Shown here: one piece after another, positions 8,318 to 18,200 of the stretch | Layout of the letters: each line of letters begins with the position of its first letter | How positions within the stretch are numbered: the stretch's first letter is position 1 | NCBI RefSeq assembly: GCF_009664835.1 | Contig: NZ_CP045929.1 | Location: 4,278,001 to 4,342,000 of the forward strand | Direction: 5' to 3' | DNA length: 64,000 nucleotides | From: Allosaccharopolyspora coralli | GTDB lineage: Bacteria > Actinomycetota > Actinomycetes > Mycobacteriales > Pseudonocardiaceae | The notes under the pieces: model-generated | The model's database searches: none | What the model was told of the DNA's origin: nothing | What the model saw: only the letters and a program-made list of their open reading frames with translations | Translations under genes and position numbers: made by a program

Positions 8318-9082
8318 ATGTCGACCGCCGCAGGCCGCAGCGGAGGTGTGCAGTCGATCGAGCGCACCTTCGACCTGCTCGAAGAGCTCGCCGACGCGGG
8401 CGGCGAGATGACCCTCTCCGAGCTCGCCGACGCCTCCGGACTGCCGCTGCCGACCATTCACCGGATCATGAAAACGCTGGTGGGCTCGGGATACGTGCGC
8501 CAGCAGCCCTCGCGGCGCTACGCACTGGGGCCGCGGCTCATCCGCCTCGGCGAAACCGCAAGCCGGGCGCTCGGCTCGTTCGCGCGCCCCTATCTCGCGC
8601 AGCTCACCGAGGCGACCGGTGAAACCTCGAACATGGCGGTCCTCGACTCCGACCAGATCGTCTACGTCGCGCAGAACCCCTCGATGCACTCGATGCGGAT
8701 GTTCACCGAAGTCGGACGGCGAGTGAACGCCCACGCGACCGCAGTGGGCAAGGCGATGATGGCCGAGTTGTCCGACGACGTCGTCACGCAGCTACTCACC
8801 CGCGCCGGAATGCCGCCCGCGACGGAACGCACCCTCACCACCGTCGACGGGATGCACAAGGAACTCGACGCGATCCGCGAGCGTGGCTACTCGGTGGACG
8901 ACGGCGAACAGGAAGTCGGGGTGCGATGCTTCGCCGTCGCCGTGCCCGGGGCACCGGCCGGCGCTGCGATCTCCATCAGCGGGCCGGAAGGGCGCATGAC
9001 GCGCATCGCCACCGACGAGATCATCCCCACGATGCAGCGGCTCGCCCAGGAGCTCTCCAAGGAGTTCGACACCACCGTGTGA
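8318..9082 (+). CDS. allR: IclR-family transcriptional regulator, AllR-like
   Basis: 254 residues. The N-terminal winged helix (about residues 12-70: SIERTFDLLEELADAGGEMT then LPLPTIHRIMKTLVGSGYV) is followed by the IclR effector domain with RYALGPRLIRLGE, SMRMFTEVGRR, THATAVGKAMMA-like and QEVGVRCFAVAVP segments. The overall pattern matches the Streptomyces AllR repressor of allantoin/glyoxylate genes, which senses glyoxylate-related metabolites. Divergent pairing with malate synthase and the nearby glycerate kinase support the assignment. It probably represses aceB and itself. Confidence 0.85.
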   Translation: MSTAAGRSGGVQSIERTFDLLEELADAGGEMTLSELADASGLPLPTIHRIMKTLVGSGYVRQQPSRRYALGPRLIRLGETASRALGSFARPYLAQLTEATGETSNMAVLDSDQIVYVAQNPSMHSMRMFTEVGRRVNAHATAVGKAMMAELSDDVVTQLLTRAGMPPATERTLTTVDGMHKELDAIRERGYSVDDGEQEVGVRCFAVAVPGAPAGAAISISGPEGRMTRIATDEIIPTMQRLAQELSKEFDTTV

Positions 9083-9212
9083 GTGCCCGGGTGACCGAGA
9101 GGCCATTGTGGAGCTTGGGTAAGTGGTCGAGACCGACGCTTCTCACCCCGGGGCAGGCCGAGCCCGCGAGACCGTGCACTACGGGCACAGCTGCCAGGTA
9201 CCAAACGCCCTG

Positions 9213-9695
9213 TCAGGAACGCGGCGCCCGGGCGTCGGCCAACAGCGACGCCGCCCGTTCAGTCCACTGAGGACTGTTGGCTTCGAGTCGGAGTTCCCGG
9301 ACGTCGTCAGGGCGACGATGCAGACGCACCAGCAGATGCTCGTCCGCCAGCTGTTCGGCCACCCCCGATCCCCATTCGACGACGACCGCCGCCTCCGTGA
9401 GATCGGTTTCGAGGTCGAGGTCCTCCACCTCGTCCAATCCGGACAGTCGATACGCGTCGACGTGCACGAGCACCGGGCCGTCGCCCTCCGGACGGTGCAC
9501 CCGCGCGATGACGAATGTCGGCGACGTCACCGGACCGCTCACGCCCATGCCCGTCGCGATTCCTCGCGCCAACACGGTCTTGCCCGCACCCAGCGGGCCG
9601 TCGAGCAGCACCAGGTCGCCCGCGCGCAGCACTGCGCCGAGGCGGCGGCCGAACTCCAGCGCGTCCGACTCCTCGGGCAGCTCCAGCACCGTCAC
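9213..9695 (-). CDS. tsaE: tRNA threonylcarbamoyladenosine biosynthesis ATPase TsaE
   Basis: 160 residues; P-loop GPLGAGKT near residue 35, the TSPTFVIARVH switch region and the HVDAYRL motif identify TsaE, the ATPase that drives turnover of the TsaB-TsaD t6A complex. The GTG start at 9695 overlaps the TGA of the upstream hydrolase (GTGA), indicating translational coupling in an alr-hydrolase-tsaE operon. The partner tsaB, normally the next gene, is displaced to position 610. Confidence 0.93.
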   Translation of the reverse strand: MTVLELPEESDALEFGRRLGAVLRAGDLVLLDGPLGAGKTVLARGIATGMGVSGPVTSPTFVIARVHRPEGDGPVLVHVDAYRLSGLDEVEDLDLETDLTEAAVVVEWGSGVAEQLADEHLLVRLHRRPDDVRELRLEANSPQWTERAASLLADARAPRS

Positions 9696-10813
9696 GTCCG
9701 CGACCTCGACCGCCCGCGCAGCCACTTCGCCACGCCCCGCTTCCCCGTCGCACGCCGCGCCAACTCCGCCAGGTGCGACGTGACGAGCTCGTGCTGCTCC
9801 AGCATCACCATGTGCCCCGCCTCGGAGGCGCGCACCAGCTTCGCGTCGGGCAGCTCCTCCGCGATCACTTCGGCGTGCGAGAAGGGCGTCAACTTGTCGC
9901 TGTCCCCACTGAGCACCAGCACGTCGCAATGACGCAACCCGGCCAGCGCCGCCTTGCGGTCGTGGGAGCCGATCGTGTCGAGGAAATCCGTCACCGCCGA
10001 CACCGACGTGCCGTCGATCATGTCCCCCATCAGGTCCACGAGCGACGGGCTCACGTGCCGGTCACCGAACGCCAGCGCGCGGACGAGGCTCCACGTCAGG
10101 TGCCTGCCGCTCTTGCGGGCCAGCTCGATCAGCGCCGGCTGCAGACCGGCCGCGACGCCGAGTCCCCGCGTGACCGGGTTGTACTTGGACAGCCATGGCT
10201 TCGGCAACCCGGAAGCACCGATCGCGCCCGCCGAGGTGCCGATCAACGCGATCGAACGCACCCGATCCTGGAACACCTCGGGTTTCTGCTCGGCCAGCGC
10301 CATGATCGTCATACCGCCCATGGAATGGCCCACCAGCATCAACGGTCCGCGCCCGGCGGTCGACCGGATCACCGCGTCGAGATCCTTGCCGAGCTGCTCG
10401 ATCGTGCTGCGCTTGCGCGCGGACCGACCGGATTTTCCGTGGCTGCGCTGGTCGTAGAGCACCACCCGCACTCGCGGGTCGGCCAGCTCGGGCAGATCGC
10501 GGCGCTGGAAATGCCAGCACCGCATGTCGAGCGAGAACCCGTGCACCAGCACGACGGTCAGTTCGGCCTCGCCGCCATCGGCGGGCTTGACCTCCTGCAC
10601 CGCCAGCGGAACCCCGTCGTCGGCGGCCACAGTGGACTGCCGGTCCGGCGGGAGCTCGCCGAGCGATTCGCCCGCGTACGGGTCGTCTTCGGCGCCCTCG
10701 CGGCGCTGCGCGGCGACGCGGGAACTCCGCGCGGCGACTCCGACGACCGCACCGGTCACGGCGGCGCCGACCACGCCGCCGCCCCACGCTGCCGCCTGCC
10801 ACAGGGGTTTCAC
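9692..10813 (-). CDS. alpha/beta hydrolase with N-terminal membrane anchor
   Basis: 373 residues. An N-terminal hydrophobic stretch (about residues 5-30, AAAWGGGVVGAAVTGAVVGVA) looks like a membrane anchor or uncleaved signal. The fold then shows VVLVHGF, YDQRSHGKS and the nucleophile elbow GHSMGG, with a late catalytic His in EAGHMVMLEQ. The same gene sits between alr and tsaE in many actinobacteria. The substrate is unknown. Its start overlaps the end of alr (ATGA) and its end overlaps tsaE, so all three are translationally coupled. Confidence 0.85.
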   Translation of the reverse strand: MKPLWQAAAWGGGVVGAAVTGAVVGVAARSSRVAAQRREGAEDDPYAGESLGELPPDRQSTVAADDGVPLAVQEVKPADGGEAELTVVLVHGFSLDMRCWHFQRRDLPELADPRVRVVLYDQRSHGKSGRSARKRSTIEQLGKDLDAVIRSTAGRGPLMLVGHSMGGMTIMALAEQKPEVFQDRVRSIALIGTSAGAIGASGLPKPWLSKYNPVTRGLGVAAGLQPALIELARKSGRHLTWSLVRALAFGDRHVSPSLVDLMGDMIDGTSVSAVTDFLDTIGSHDRKAALAGLRHCDVLVLSGDSDKLTPFSHAEVIAEELPDAKLVRASEAGHMVMLEQHELVTSHLAELARRATGKRGVAKWLRGRSRSRT

Positions 10814-11958
10814 GTCGTGACCTCCGGTTCCACGACCGTCCGACTCACCCTCGGACGGAACATTCCCGTGACGACCTCGTAGTGGATCGTGCCCAGCTCG
10901 CGAGCCCAGTCGGCAGCGGTGGGCTCACCGTGATCGCCAGGCCCGAACAGCAGAACCTCGTCGCCCACCGCGACGGGGTCGTCACCGCAATCGACCACGA
11001 TCTGGTCCATGCACACCCGGCCCACCTGCGGTCGCAGAGCATCCGCGAGCCACACGGCCAGCCGACCGGACAGCACACGGGGAACGCCGTCGCCGTACCC
11101 GACGGGGACCAGCGCCAGCGTCGTCTCGCGTTCCGCGGTCCACGTGTGCCCGTAGGACACGCGCTCTCCGGCGGCGACACGCTTGGTCAGCACGACCGAC
11201 GACCGGAACGTCATGGCGGGAACGAGCCCGTGGTCACCGTGCTCCGGCACGGGATCCAGCCCGTAGGCGGCGATCCCCACCCGCACCATCTCGAAGTGCA
11301 GTTCGGGTCGGGTCAACGTCGCCGCCGAGTTCGCCAGGTGCCGCTCCGGCGACAATCCCGCCCGGCGAGCCTGGACGTAGGCCGCGTGAAACCGTTCGGC
11401 CTGCTCGTCGATCGACGGGTGGTCGAGCTCGTCGGCGCACGCCAGGTGCGACCACACGGCGAGCACCCGGACCGACCCCGTGTCCTCGGCACGGGCGGCG
11501 GCGGTCACCAGCTCGTGCCACAGGTGCGCCGGACAGCCGTTGCGGTTCAGCCCGGTGTCGATCTTCAGGTGCACCCGGGCAGTTCGGCCGACCTGGTCGG
11601 CTGCCTTCGCGATCTCGTGGAGAGTCTCCAGCGACGAAGCCGACAGCGCCACGTCCTCCCGCACGGCGGGGCGGAAGTCCTCGCCGGGCCCGTGCAGCCA
11701 CGCCATCAGCGGCGCGGTGATGTCGTGCGCACGCAGGTCGAGCGCTTCGGTCACGGAGGCGACGCCGAGTTCGTCGGCTCCGGCGGCGAGAGCCGCGCGT
11801 GCCACCGTGACGGCGCCGTGGCCGTAGCCGTCGGACTTGACGACGACCATGGTCCGGGCGCCGGAGGCGGCGGCACGGGACGCGAGGACCGCGACGTTGC
11901 GACGGAGCGCGCCGACGTCAATGCGCAGGTCGGCGCGGCGCGCGGTCTCCTCCTTCAT
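10810..11958 (-). CDS. alr: alanine racemase
   Basis: 382 residues. A PLP-dependent enzyme making D-alanine for peptidoglycan. The PLP lysine lies in VVVKSDGYGHGAVTVAR, and IDTGLNRNG, the YGLDPVPEHGDHG segment and SYGHTW (catalytic Tyr region) are present. ATG start at 11958 preceding RADLRIDVGALRRN, the usual N-terminus. First gene of the alr-hydrolase-tsaE unit; the upstream fused NAD(P)HX repair gene ends 95 bases away and may be in the same transcript. Confidence 0.95.
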   Translation of the reverse strand: MKEETARRADLRIDVGALRRNVAVLASRAAASGARTMVVVKSDGYGHGAVTVARAALAAGADELGVASVTEALDLRAHDITAPLMAWLHGPGEDFRPAVREDVALSASSLETLHEIAKAADQVGRTARVHLKIDTGLNRNGCPAHLWHELVTAAARAEDTGSVRVLAVWSHLACADELDHPSIDEQAERFHAAYVQARRAGLSPERHLANSAATLTRPELHFEMVRVGIAAYGLDPVPEHGDHGLVPAMTFRSSVVLTKRVAAGERVSYGHTWTAERETTLALVPVGYGDGVPRVLSGRLAVWLADALRPQVGRVCMDQIVVDCGDDPVAVGDEVLLFGPGDHGEPTAADWARELGTIHYEVVTGMFRPRVSRTVVEPEVTT

Positions 11959-12053
11959 GGCACGACCATCGTCGCATACGGCCGGAACGCCCGAGTGCCG
12001 GTATCGCCCGCGTCACAGGCCCGCCGCAGCGCAGGCGCGCGACGCTCGGCGGT

Positions 12054-13583
12054 TCAGGTTCCGACGGTGGAGCGGACCGTGCTGATGGCGTCCGGCAGCG
12101 CCGCAAGCAGCGGTGAGGCCCCCGCGGGCGAACCGGCAGACCCGTCCCGCGCGGGTGCGCCGGGCACGGTGTGGCCGCCGGTGGCGGCGATCTCGGCGGC
12201 GACCGAGTGCACGTAGGCCGCGCTCGCGCACGCGATCAACGGGTCGAGGTCGGAGGCGAGCAATGCCCCGATGAGCCCGGTGAGCACGTCACCCGACCCC
12301 GCCGTCGCAGGCCAGGCGTGCGCGAACGCGTTCACCAGCACCCGCCCGTCCGGCGCCGCGACCACCGTCGAATGCCCCTTGAGCAGCACGGTCGCGTCGA
12401 ACCGCTCCGCCGCGCTCCGCGCCGCCGCGACCCGGTCCGTCCCCGGGTCGCCTGCGAGCCTGCTGAACTCACCGGCGTGCGGGGTCAGCACCAGCGGCGT
12501 GTCCGGGTCCCGTGCGTCCCACACGGACGAGTCCTCGGCCAACAGCGTGATCGCGTCGGCGTCGGCGATCACCGGCACCCCGGACTCCAGGACCCGCACG
12601 AGCACCTCCCGGCCGCTGCCACCGGTGCCGATGCCGGGCCCGACGGACCATGCCTGCACCCGGCCCGCGTCGCCGACCGAACCGGTGGCGACGACCTCGG
12701 GACGTGCGGACCGGACGACGTCGGCCGCCGGGCCCGCGTACCGCACCATGCCGGAGGTCGCGGCCACTGCCGCTCCGCTGGTCAGCACGGCCGCCCCCGG
12801 GTACGTCGCGGAACCGGCCGCGACCCCGACGACGCCCTGGCTGTACTTGTCGTCGTCGGGTGCGGGCACCGGCCACACCGCCCCGACGTCCTCGGCGTCC
12901 AGCATCAGCAGGTCCGGCCGACCCCAGTGGTCGTCGAGTCCGATGTCGGCGACCACGATCTCCCCGGCGCGGGTCGCACCCGCGCCGAGCACATGACAGG
13001 CGCGGAGTCCGCCGAAGGTGACCGTCACGTCGGCGTCGACGACGACGCCGTCCTCGGTGCCCGTCGTCGGATCCACACCACTGGGGAGGTCCACGGCGAG
13101 GACGGGAACCTCGACGCGGCGCACGAGTTCGGCCGCGGTCGGTCGTAGTCCACTGTGCGCGGAGAGCCCGACGATGCCGTCGACGACGAGGTCCGCCCGG
13201 TCCAGCGCCTCCACCGCCTCGGCCCCGATCCCGGAGGTGTCGGCACCGGCGCCCTCCGCCTCGACGACTCCGCCGCCGGCGCGGCGCAGCGCGGCAAGCC
13301 CCTCCGCGTGGGCGCGTTCGGGCACGAGCAGGACGGCGGTGACCCCGACCCCGCGACGTCGCAGGAACGCACCGGCCCACAACGCGTCGCCACCGTTGTT
13401 GCCCGCACCGACGAGCAGCGTGACGTGCCGGCCGGGAACGCCGCCGGTGGCGTCCCGCAGGAGCCGTGCGCAGTGCACCGCGACCGCCCACGCCGCGCGG
13501 CGCATCACCGTCGGTTCCGCGACCTGCTCGAAAAGCCGCTGCTCTGCCGCACGCACGCTCTCCGGCGTCCACACTCCCTGCAC
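12054..13583 (-). CDS. nnr: bifunctional NAD(P)H-hydrate epimerase / ADP-dependent NAD(P)H-hydrate dehydratase
   Basis: 509 residues, a fusion repairing hydrated NAD(P)H. The N-terminal YjeF/epimerase half (to about residue 215) has LLVGAGNNGGDALWAGAFL and AVDLPSGVDPTTG. The C-terminal ribokinase-like dehydratase half has SATYPGAAVLTSGA, VLTPHAGEFSRLAGDPGTD, LLKGHSTVVAAP and the nucleotide-binding ATAGSGDVLTGLIGALLA. The GTG at 13583 matches the length of homologous N-termini (QGVWTPESVRAAEQ) and has GAGGGAG upstream; a GTG at 13610 would add nine residues. Genes of this type lie near alr in related genomes. Confidence 0.92.
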   Translation of the reverse strand: MQGVWTPESVRAAEQRLFEQVAEPTVMRRAAWAVAVHCARLLRDATGGVPGRHVTLLVGAGNNGGDALWAGAFLRRRGVGVTAVLLVPERAHAEGLAALRRAGGGVVEAEGAGADTSGIGAEAVEALDRADLVVDGIVGLSAHSGLRPTAAELVRRVEVPVLAVDLPSGVDPTTGTEDGVVVDADVTVTFGGLRACHVLGAGATRAGEIVVADIGLDDHWGRPDLLMLDAEDVGAVWPVPAPDDDKYSQGVVGVAAGSATYPGAAVLTSGAAVAATSGMVRYAGPAADVVRSARPEVVATGSVGDAGRVQAWSVGPGIGTGGSGREVLVRVLESGVPVIADADAITLLAEDSSVWDARDPDTPLVLTPHAGEFSRLAGDPGTDRVAAARSAAERFDATVLLKGHSTVVAAPDGRVLVNAFAHAWPATAGSGDVLTGLIGALLASDLDPLIACASAAYVHSVAAEIAATGGHTVPGAPARDGSAGSPAGASPLLAALPDAISTVRSTVGT

Positions 13584-13832
13584 GAGCACTCCCTCGGTCG
13601 GCGACGCCACCAGGTTCCGCGATCACCCGGACGCGCGCCACCCCGTGACAAGCTGCCCCTGATCTGCGGTGGTGGTCGTGTACCCGGCGTCCCAGCCTGC
13701 CGACCACGCGAGCCCATGCCGCCGTCGGGCATCGCCGGTCATGGACCACCTACCCATGCTCCACATGCACTCTGAGCGCCCACGCCGTGCCGGAGCCCGT
13801 GCGGAAGGCCGACATCAGCTACCGTTCCCGTC

Positions 13833-14648
13833 ATGGCGCGGACGAAGAAGGTGCTGGAGGAACTCTCGCAGCGAGGGCCGCACGAGGTCCTGCACGGTGA
13901 CCTCGCACTGGTCGGGCTGCCGGGGATCGTGTGCACCCCGAAAAGCGGTCTCGGTCTGCCCGCCGTGGCGGTCGGTCACGGATGGCTGCAACCCGCGCGC
14001 CGCTACCTGGGGCTGCTGCGACACCTCGCCTCGTGGGGAATCGTCGCGGCGGCTCCCGGCACGCACCAGAGCCCCTTCGCCTCGCACCGGCTGATGTCGT
14101 CGGACCTGGCGACCACATTGGACATATGTACGCAGGTCCGGCTCGGCGACGGGCAGATCAGCGTCGACCCGAAGCGTCTCGGCGTCGCCGGACACGCGAT
14201 GGGCGGCGGCTGCGCGATCCTCACCGCAGCGACCGACGACCGGGTCAAGGCGGTGGCCACGATGGCCGTCACCGAAACTCGGCCGTCCGCGATCGCCGCC
14301 GCTGAGAAAATCACCGTGCCCGGTCTGCATCTCGCCGGCGAGAAGGACCTCCTCGCTCCGGCCGTCTCCCATGCCGAACCGATCAGCACGGGGTGGGCCG
14401 GGCCGGTGCAACTGCGCACCGTGAAGAAGGCCGACCATCTCGCGTTCACCGAGGGCAGGCACTGGACCGAGATCGTCCTGCACGGCAAACCGCAGTACCG
14501 CACCCAGCGGCTGTCCCGGGCACTGATCACCGCGTTCCTGCTGCGTCACCTCGCAGGGGACAAGCGCGGCGCGCCGGTACTCGACGCCGACGTCCCCGGC
14601 TGCGCCATCGATTCGGAGCACTCGCGAGAAGCGGCCGCAGCAGCCTGA
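13833..14648 (+). CDS. alpha/beta hydrolase, dienelactone-hydrolase/chlorophyllase-like
   Basis: 271 residues. After AVAVGHGWLQPARRYLGLLRHLASWG (the lid/oxyanion region of the chlorophyllase-like group) comes the nucleophile elbow GVAGHAMGGGCAI, an acid residue region LHLAGEKDLLAP and a late histidine KADHLAF. Cytoplasmic by appearance. ATG start at 13833. It stands alone on the plus strand and converges with the T7SS substrate operon; the 3' gap holds a divergent nested-hairpin repeat. Substrate unknown. Confidence 0.8.
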   Translation: MARTKKVLEELSQRGPHEVLHGDLALVGLPGIVCTPKSGLGLPAVAVGHGWLQPARRYLGLLRHLASWGIVAAAPGTHQSPFASHRLMSSDLATTLDICTQVRLGDGQISVDPKRLGVAGHAMGGGCAILTAATDDRVKAVATMAVTETRPSAIAAAEKITVPGLHLAGEKDLLAPAVSHAEPISTGWAGPVQLRTVKKADHLAFTEGRHWTEIVLHGKPQYRTQRLSRALITAFLLRHLAGDKRGAPVLDADVPGCAIDSEHSREAAAAA

Positions 14649-14671
14649 CGCCGGTCGCTGACCGGCCCGGC

Positions 14672-14746
14672 TTGCCGCTCGCGGCGTCGGGGTCGCCTCG
14701 AGTACCCGCACGTACGCAGCGGCGACCCCTGCCTTGCGAGCGACAA
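14672..14746 (-). repeat. nested-hairpin repeat, divergent copy in reverse orientation
   Basis: Outer arms 14672-14682 and 14736-14746 (11 bp, one G-T pair) enclose inner arms GGGGTCGCC (14689-14697) and GGCGACCCC (14721-14729) and an innermost GTAC/GTAC. Read on the minus strand, the outer arm is followed by CTCGCAAGGCAG, resembling the AAGGACAGC loop motif of the copy at 54110. It lies between two convergent genes. Confidence 0.6.
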
Positions 14747-14828
14747 CCTGCAACGCGCGGGCTGAGCACGCAAGACCATGCCCTGACGGACATCACGACA
14801 AGACCACAGACAGGCGCTCAGCCCCCGA

Positions 14829-15242
14829 CTACCGCAACCAGCTTTGGTTCTCGAAGTCGTCGTCATCGTCGTCGAACACCGGACGCCGCGCAGGCGCCTT
14901 CGGTTGCGCGGGAGCAACCGGTTGAGCCGGAACGGGCTGCCGGGACACCGGCTGCTCCTCGACCTCGTCGTCGTCCGTGGCGAGGTCGATCTCGTAGCTG
15001 TCGCGTTCCCGCGCCGCCCAGGTCGGCTTCTCGGGTTCACTCGGCGTCGTCATCGACTCCGCGAGCTCGGTGATCTCCGCGCGCTTCTCGGCGGACCGGC
15101 GAGCCAGCTCGTCGTTACGTTCCTTCGACGCGTCCTCTGCGGCCTTGATCGCGTCCTTGCGCCCCTCGGCGGCATGCCGGTGCCGAGCGACCAGCGTGAC
15201 GATCTCGTCGGCGACCTTCTGGTTGACCGGGACCATGCTCAC
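14829..15242 (-). CDS. small acidic-tailed protein, last gene of T7SS substrate operon
   Basis: 137 residues, no recognised family. The first ~65 residues are a charged helix (HRHAAEGRKDAIKAAEDASK), probably coiled coil. The C-terminal half is low-complexity Pro/Gln/Ala and ends with an acidic run, FDDDDDDFENQSWLR. GTG start at 15242 overlaps the stop of the 1006-residue gene (GTGA), so translation is coupled. It could be a cytoplasmic chaperone or co-secreted partner; there is no membrane segment or signal peptide. Confidence 0.65.
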   Translation of the reverse strand: MSMVPVNQKVADEIVTLVARHRHAAEGRKDAIKAAEDASKERNDELARRSAEKRAEITELAESMTTPSEPEKPTWAARERDSYEIDLATDDDEVEEQPVSRQPVPAQPVAPAQPKAPARRPVFDDDDDDFENQSWLR

Positions 15243-18200
15243 CTCTGCTTGTCCTCACCGAGCACCGACTGGAACCGGACCCGCGACTGCTCCGTGCCGT
15301 CGTCGAAAAGCTGCCCCTCGGTGCGCCACGGACTCGAGTTGCTCCGCTCCTGGTCGCCGCCCTGCTGTGCGGCGCCTCCCATGGCACCCATGCCCATCAT
15401 GCCGCCGCCCGCACCGCCACTCTGGCCCTGGCCGCCTGCGCCACTCGACGAGCCGCCGCCTGCCGCACCGCCATCGCCTCCCATCGACGCGAGCCCGGTG
15501 CTGCCCTGGGAACTTCCCTGCGAAGGGGTGTCGTCGCCGAGACTCGGCAGTCCCGTGGACCCGGGGTTCGAGCCCCACAAGCCGTTGCCGCCGTGCTGCA
15601 CTCCGCCGTCGGAACCGCCGAAGAGCTGGCCGGAGTGGCTGCCGAACGAACGTCCCCCGTCGTCGGGCACCGGGGTGAACCCGCCGGAGGACGACGTGAA
15701 ACCCGCCGACTGTGCCGTGGTCGCCGCCGGCCCACCGGCGGCACCCGCCGTGTCGGCAGTCGTGCTCGGCTCGACGGGCGCAGCGGGCGTGCCGCCCAGC
15801 GCCGGGTCCGCGTCCGTTGCCGAAGCAGGCTCGAACGATGCCTGTGCGGCTGGAGCCGCCGCGGCGACATCGCCCTCGGCGGACATCGCACCACCCGGCT
15901 GGCCGAAGACCGCCCCCTCCGGAGTCGGTGCCGGTGCCGGAATCCCGTTGCCGACAGAGGTGTTCTGCTCGGGAATCCCGCCGCCGGGCTCGCCCGGCAT
16001 CGCGCCGGGTTCCTCGCTGCCGAACCCGATCGTCTGGTTCACCGGGGGCGTGCCGTCGCCGTTGTCGATGTCGACGCGCACCTCACCCTCCGGGGTGCGC
16101 TCGATCGTGATCGTGCGGTCCCCGTCCTCGATGACGGCCTGACCGTCGGCGTCGGGTTGGAGCGGAATCGTCTCCCCCTCGGCACCGGCGCCCGGCATCT
16201 GCGCGCCCGGCATTCCCGGTGCGCCGGGCACGGGCTGGCCGGGCATGCCACCGGCACCAGGCTGCGGCTGAGGAGGAAGGCCTCCGGGAGCTCCTTCGCC
16301 ACCCTGCGGGGGGAAGGCGATGTCGTAGGTCTTGGGCTGACCGTCCTCGCCGACGATCGTGACCTGGGTACGACCGTCGGGCGCGGGCTCCTGCACGGTC
16401 ACCGCGTCGTCGCCCTCGCCGAGCGTGACCTCCTCCGGCGCCGAGTCCTCATGGCCGGAGGGCTCGGGCATCTCCGGCATGCCCACGTCCGGCGGCTTCG
16501 GCATCTCGGGCGCGGCGCCACCACCCGGCGGCATACCGCCCGTCCCCGCGCCGCCACCGGACGGCGTGCCGCCCGAGCCGCTGCCACTGGGCTGAGTGGC
16601 GGTCGGTTGGTTGCCGGTCTGCTGGCCGGTCTGCTGGTGACTGCTCGGCTCGTTGCCGACCTGCTGAGTCGTGCCCGGCTCGTCGCCCGAGGGTTCCGTG
16701 GTGTCCTTGCTGGACGGTGGAGGAGCGAACGGGTCACTCGTCTGCCCGGCTTGCAGCATCTGGTCGTAGGCCTGCTTGACGGTGTCCTGCGACGCGGTCG
16801 TCTGCTGATCGAACTCGTCGAGCTTGGTCTGCATCTCCGGCACGAACACGGTGTCGCACCACTGCTTGGCGTCGTCGATGATCTGCTGACGGATCTGCCC
16901 GGCGACCTCGGGGCCGTTCGTGATGGCGGCCAGTCCCGGCAGCACGCCACTCACGATCGCCCCGGCGGCAGCCTTCACCGGGTTCTCCATGATGTGCGAG
17001 CCGATACCCCCGAAGATGTCGTCCAGGCCGACGTCGTCCAGGTCCGAGAGGTTCAGGTCGCCCTTGGCCTTGCGGATCTCGTCGTCGACCCGGTCGGGTT
17101 CCTTGTCGCCGACGACCAGCTGCTCGCCCAGGTCCACGACGAACGTCGCGTACTCGCGCACGGTCTGCTGGATGCCGTCGACCGCAGGCGGGATCGCGCC
17201 GCCGAACCTCTCGAGGTCCGCGGCGATCGTGCCACCGCCCTCGACGGTGGTGCCGACCTTGGCGCCCGCTGCAGTGGCCGCGTCGCCCTGCCAGGTCTGC
17301 GCGGCCGTGCGGTAACCACGGTCCATGCTGTCGTTCTGCTCGACCAGCGCCTGCTGAACCCGGCCCAGTCGCTCGGCGTCCTCCCGGAAAGCGGCGAAGT
17401 CGATCCCGCGCAGCTCGTCGTAGCGGCGGCAGATCTCGCCCTGGTGATCCGGTGCGGAGCCGGTCCAGTCCTGCAGTCGCGGGAGGAACACCTCGAAGAA
17501 CTTCAGTCCCACCGCGCCGTGGTCGAGCAGCTCGTCGGACTTGCCGACCGGGCCCGTGTCCTCCAGCGCCTTCCGGGACTCCTCGGTCGTCTCGGTGTGC
17601 TCGTCCTTGAGCGCGTTGCCGACCGCCTTGAGACCACTACCGATTCCGTCGATCACGCCGCCGGCGAGATCTGTGACGCCCTCGAACGCGCCCTTCGCGA
17701 CGTGACCGACACCTTCGGCGACACCACCGACGACCTCACCGGCACCGCTGGCCACACCGCCGAGCACGTCCCCGGCGCCCTCGGCCACCCCGCTCGCGAC
17801 GTCCCCGGCCGCCCGCGCATGCCCCTTCAGTGCCTCGGCCGCTCCGCCGGCGACTCCCTCGACGTAGTCGCCCTCGGCGAACTCGCGGTTCATCGTCTCG
17901 GCGGCACGACGGCCACCGGTGGCGAGTTCGCCCGCGCCGTCCGCGACCCCCTCGCCAACGCTGTTCGCAGCGTCGACGCCACCGCCGACGACTTCGTCGA
18001 TGCCGTCGGCGGCGCCGCGCAGCGCCGATTCGTGCCCGTTGACCACACCGCCGAGGACGTCACCGCCGCCGCTGACCACGCCTCCTGCGACGTCCCCGAC
18101 CACTTCGTGGTGGCCGGCCGCGAGGTCACCGAACGCTTCCGCCGGACCACCGACTTCGGCACCTCCGGCTTCGAGAACCTCGGCGTTCTCGCGGCTGCGA

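Noticed and set aside
9083-9212. Possible attachment site or terminator between allR and tsaE
   Set aside because: Only weak, short inverted repeats were seen and no tRNA or direct repeat supports integration there.
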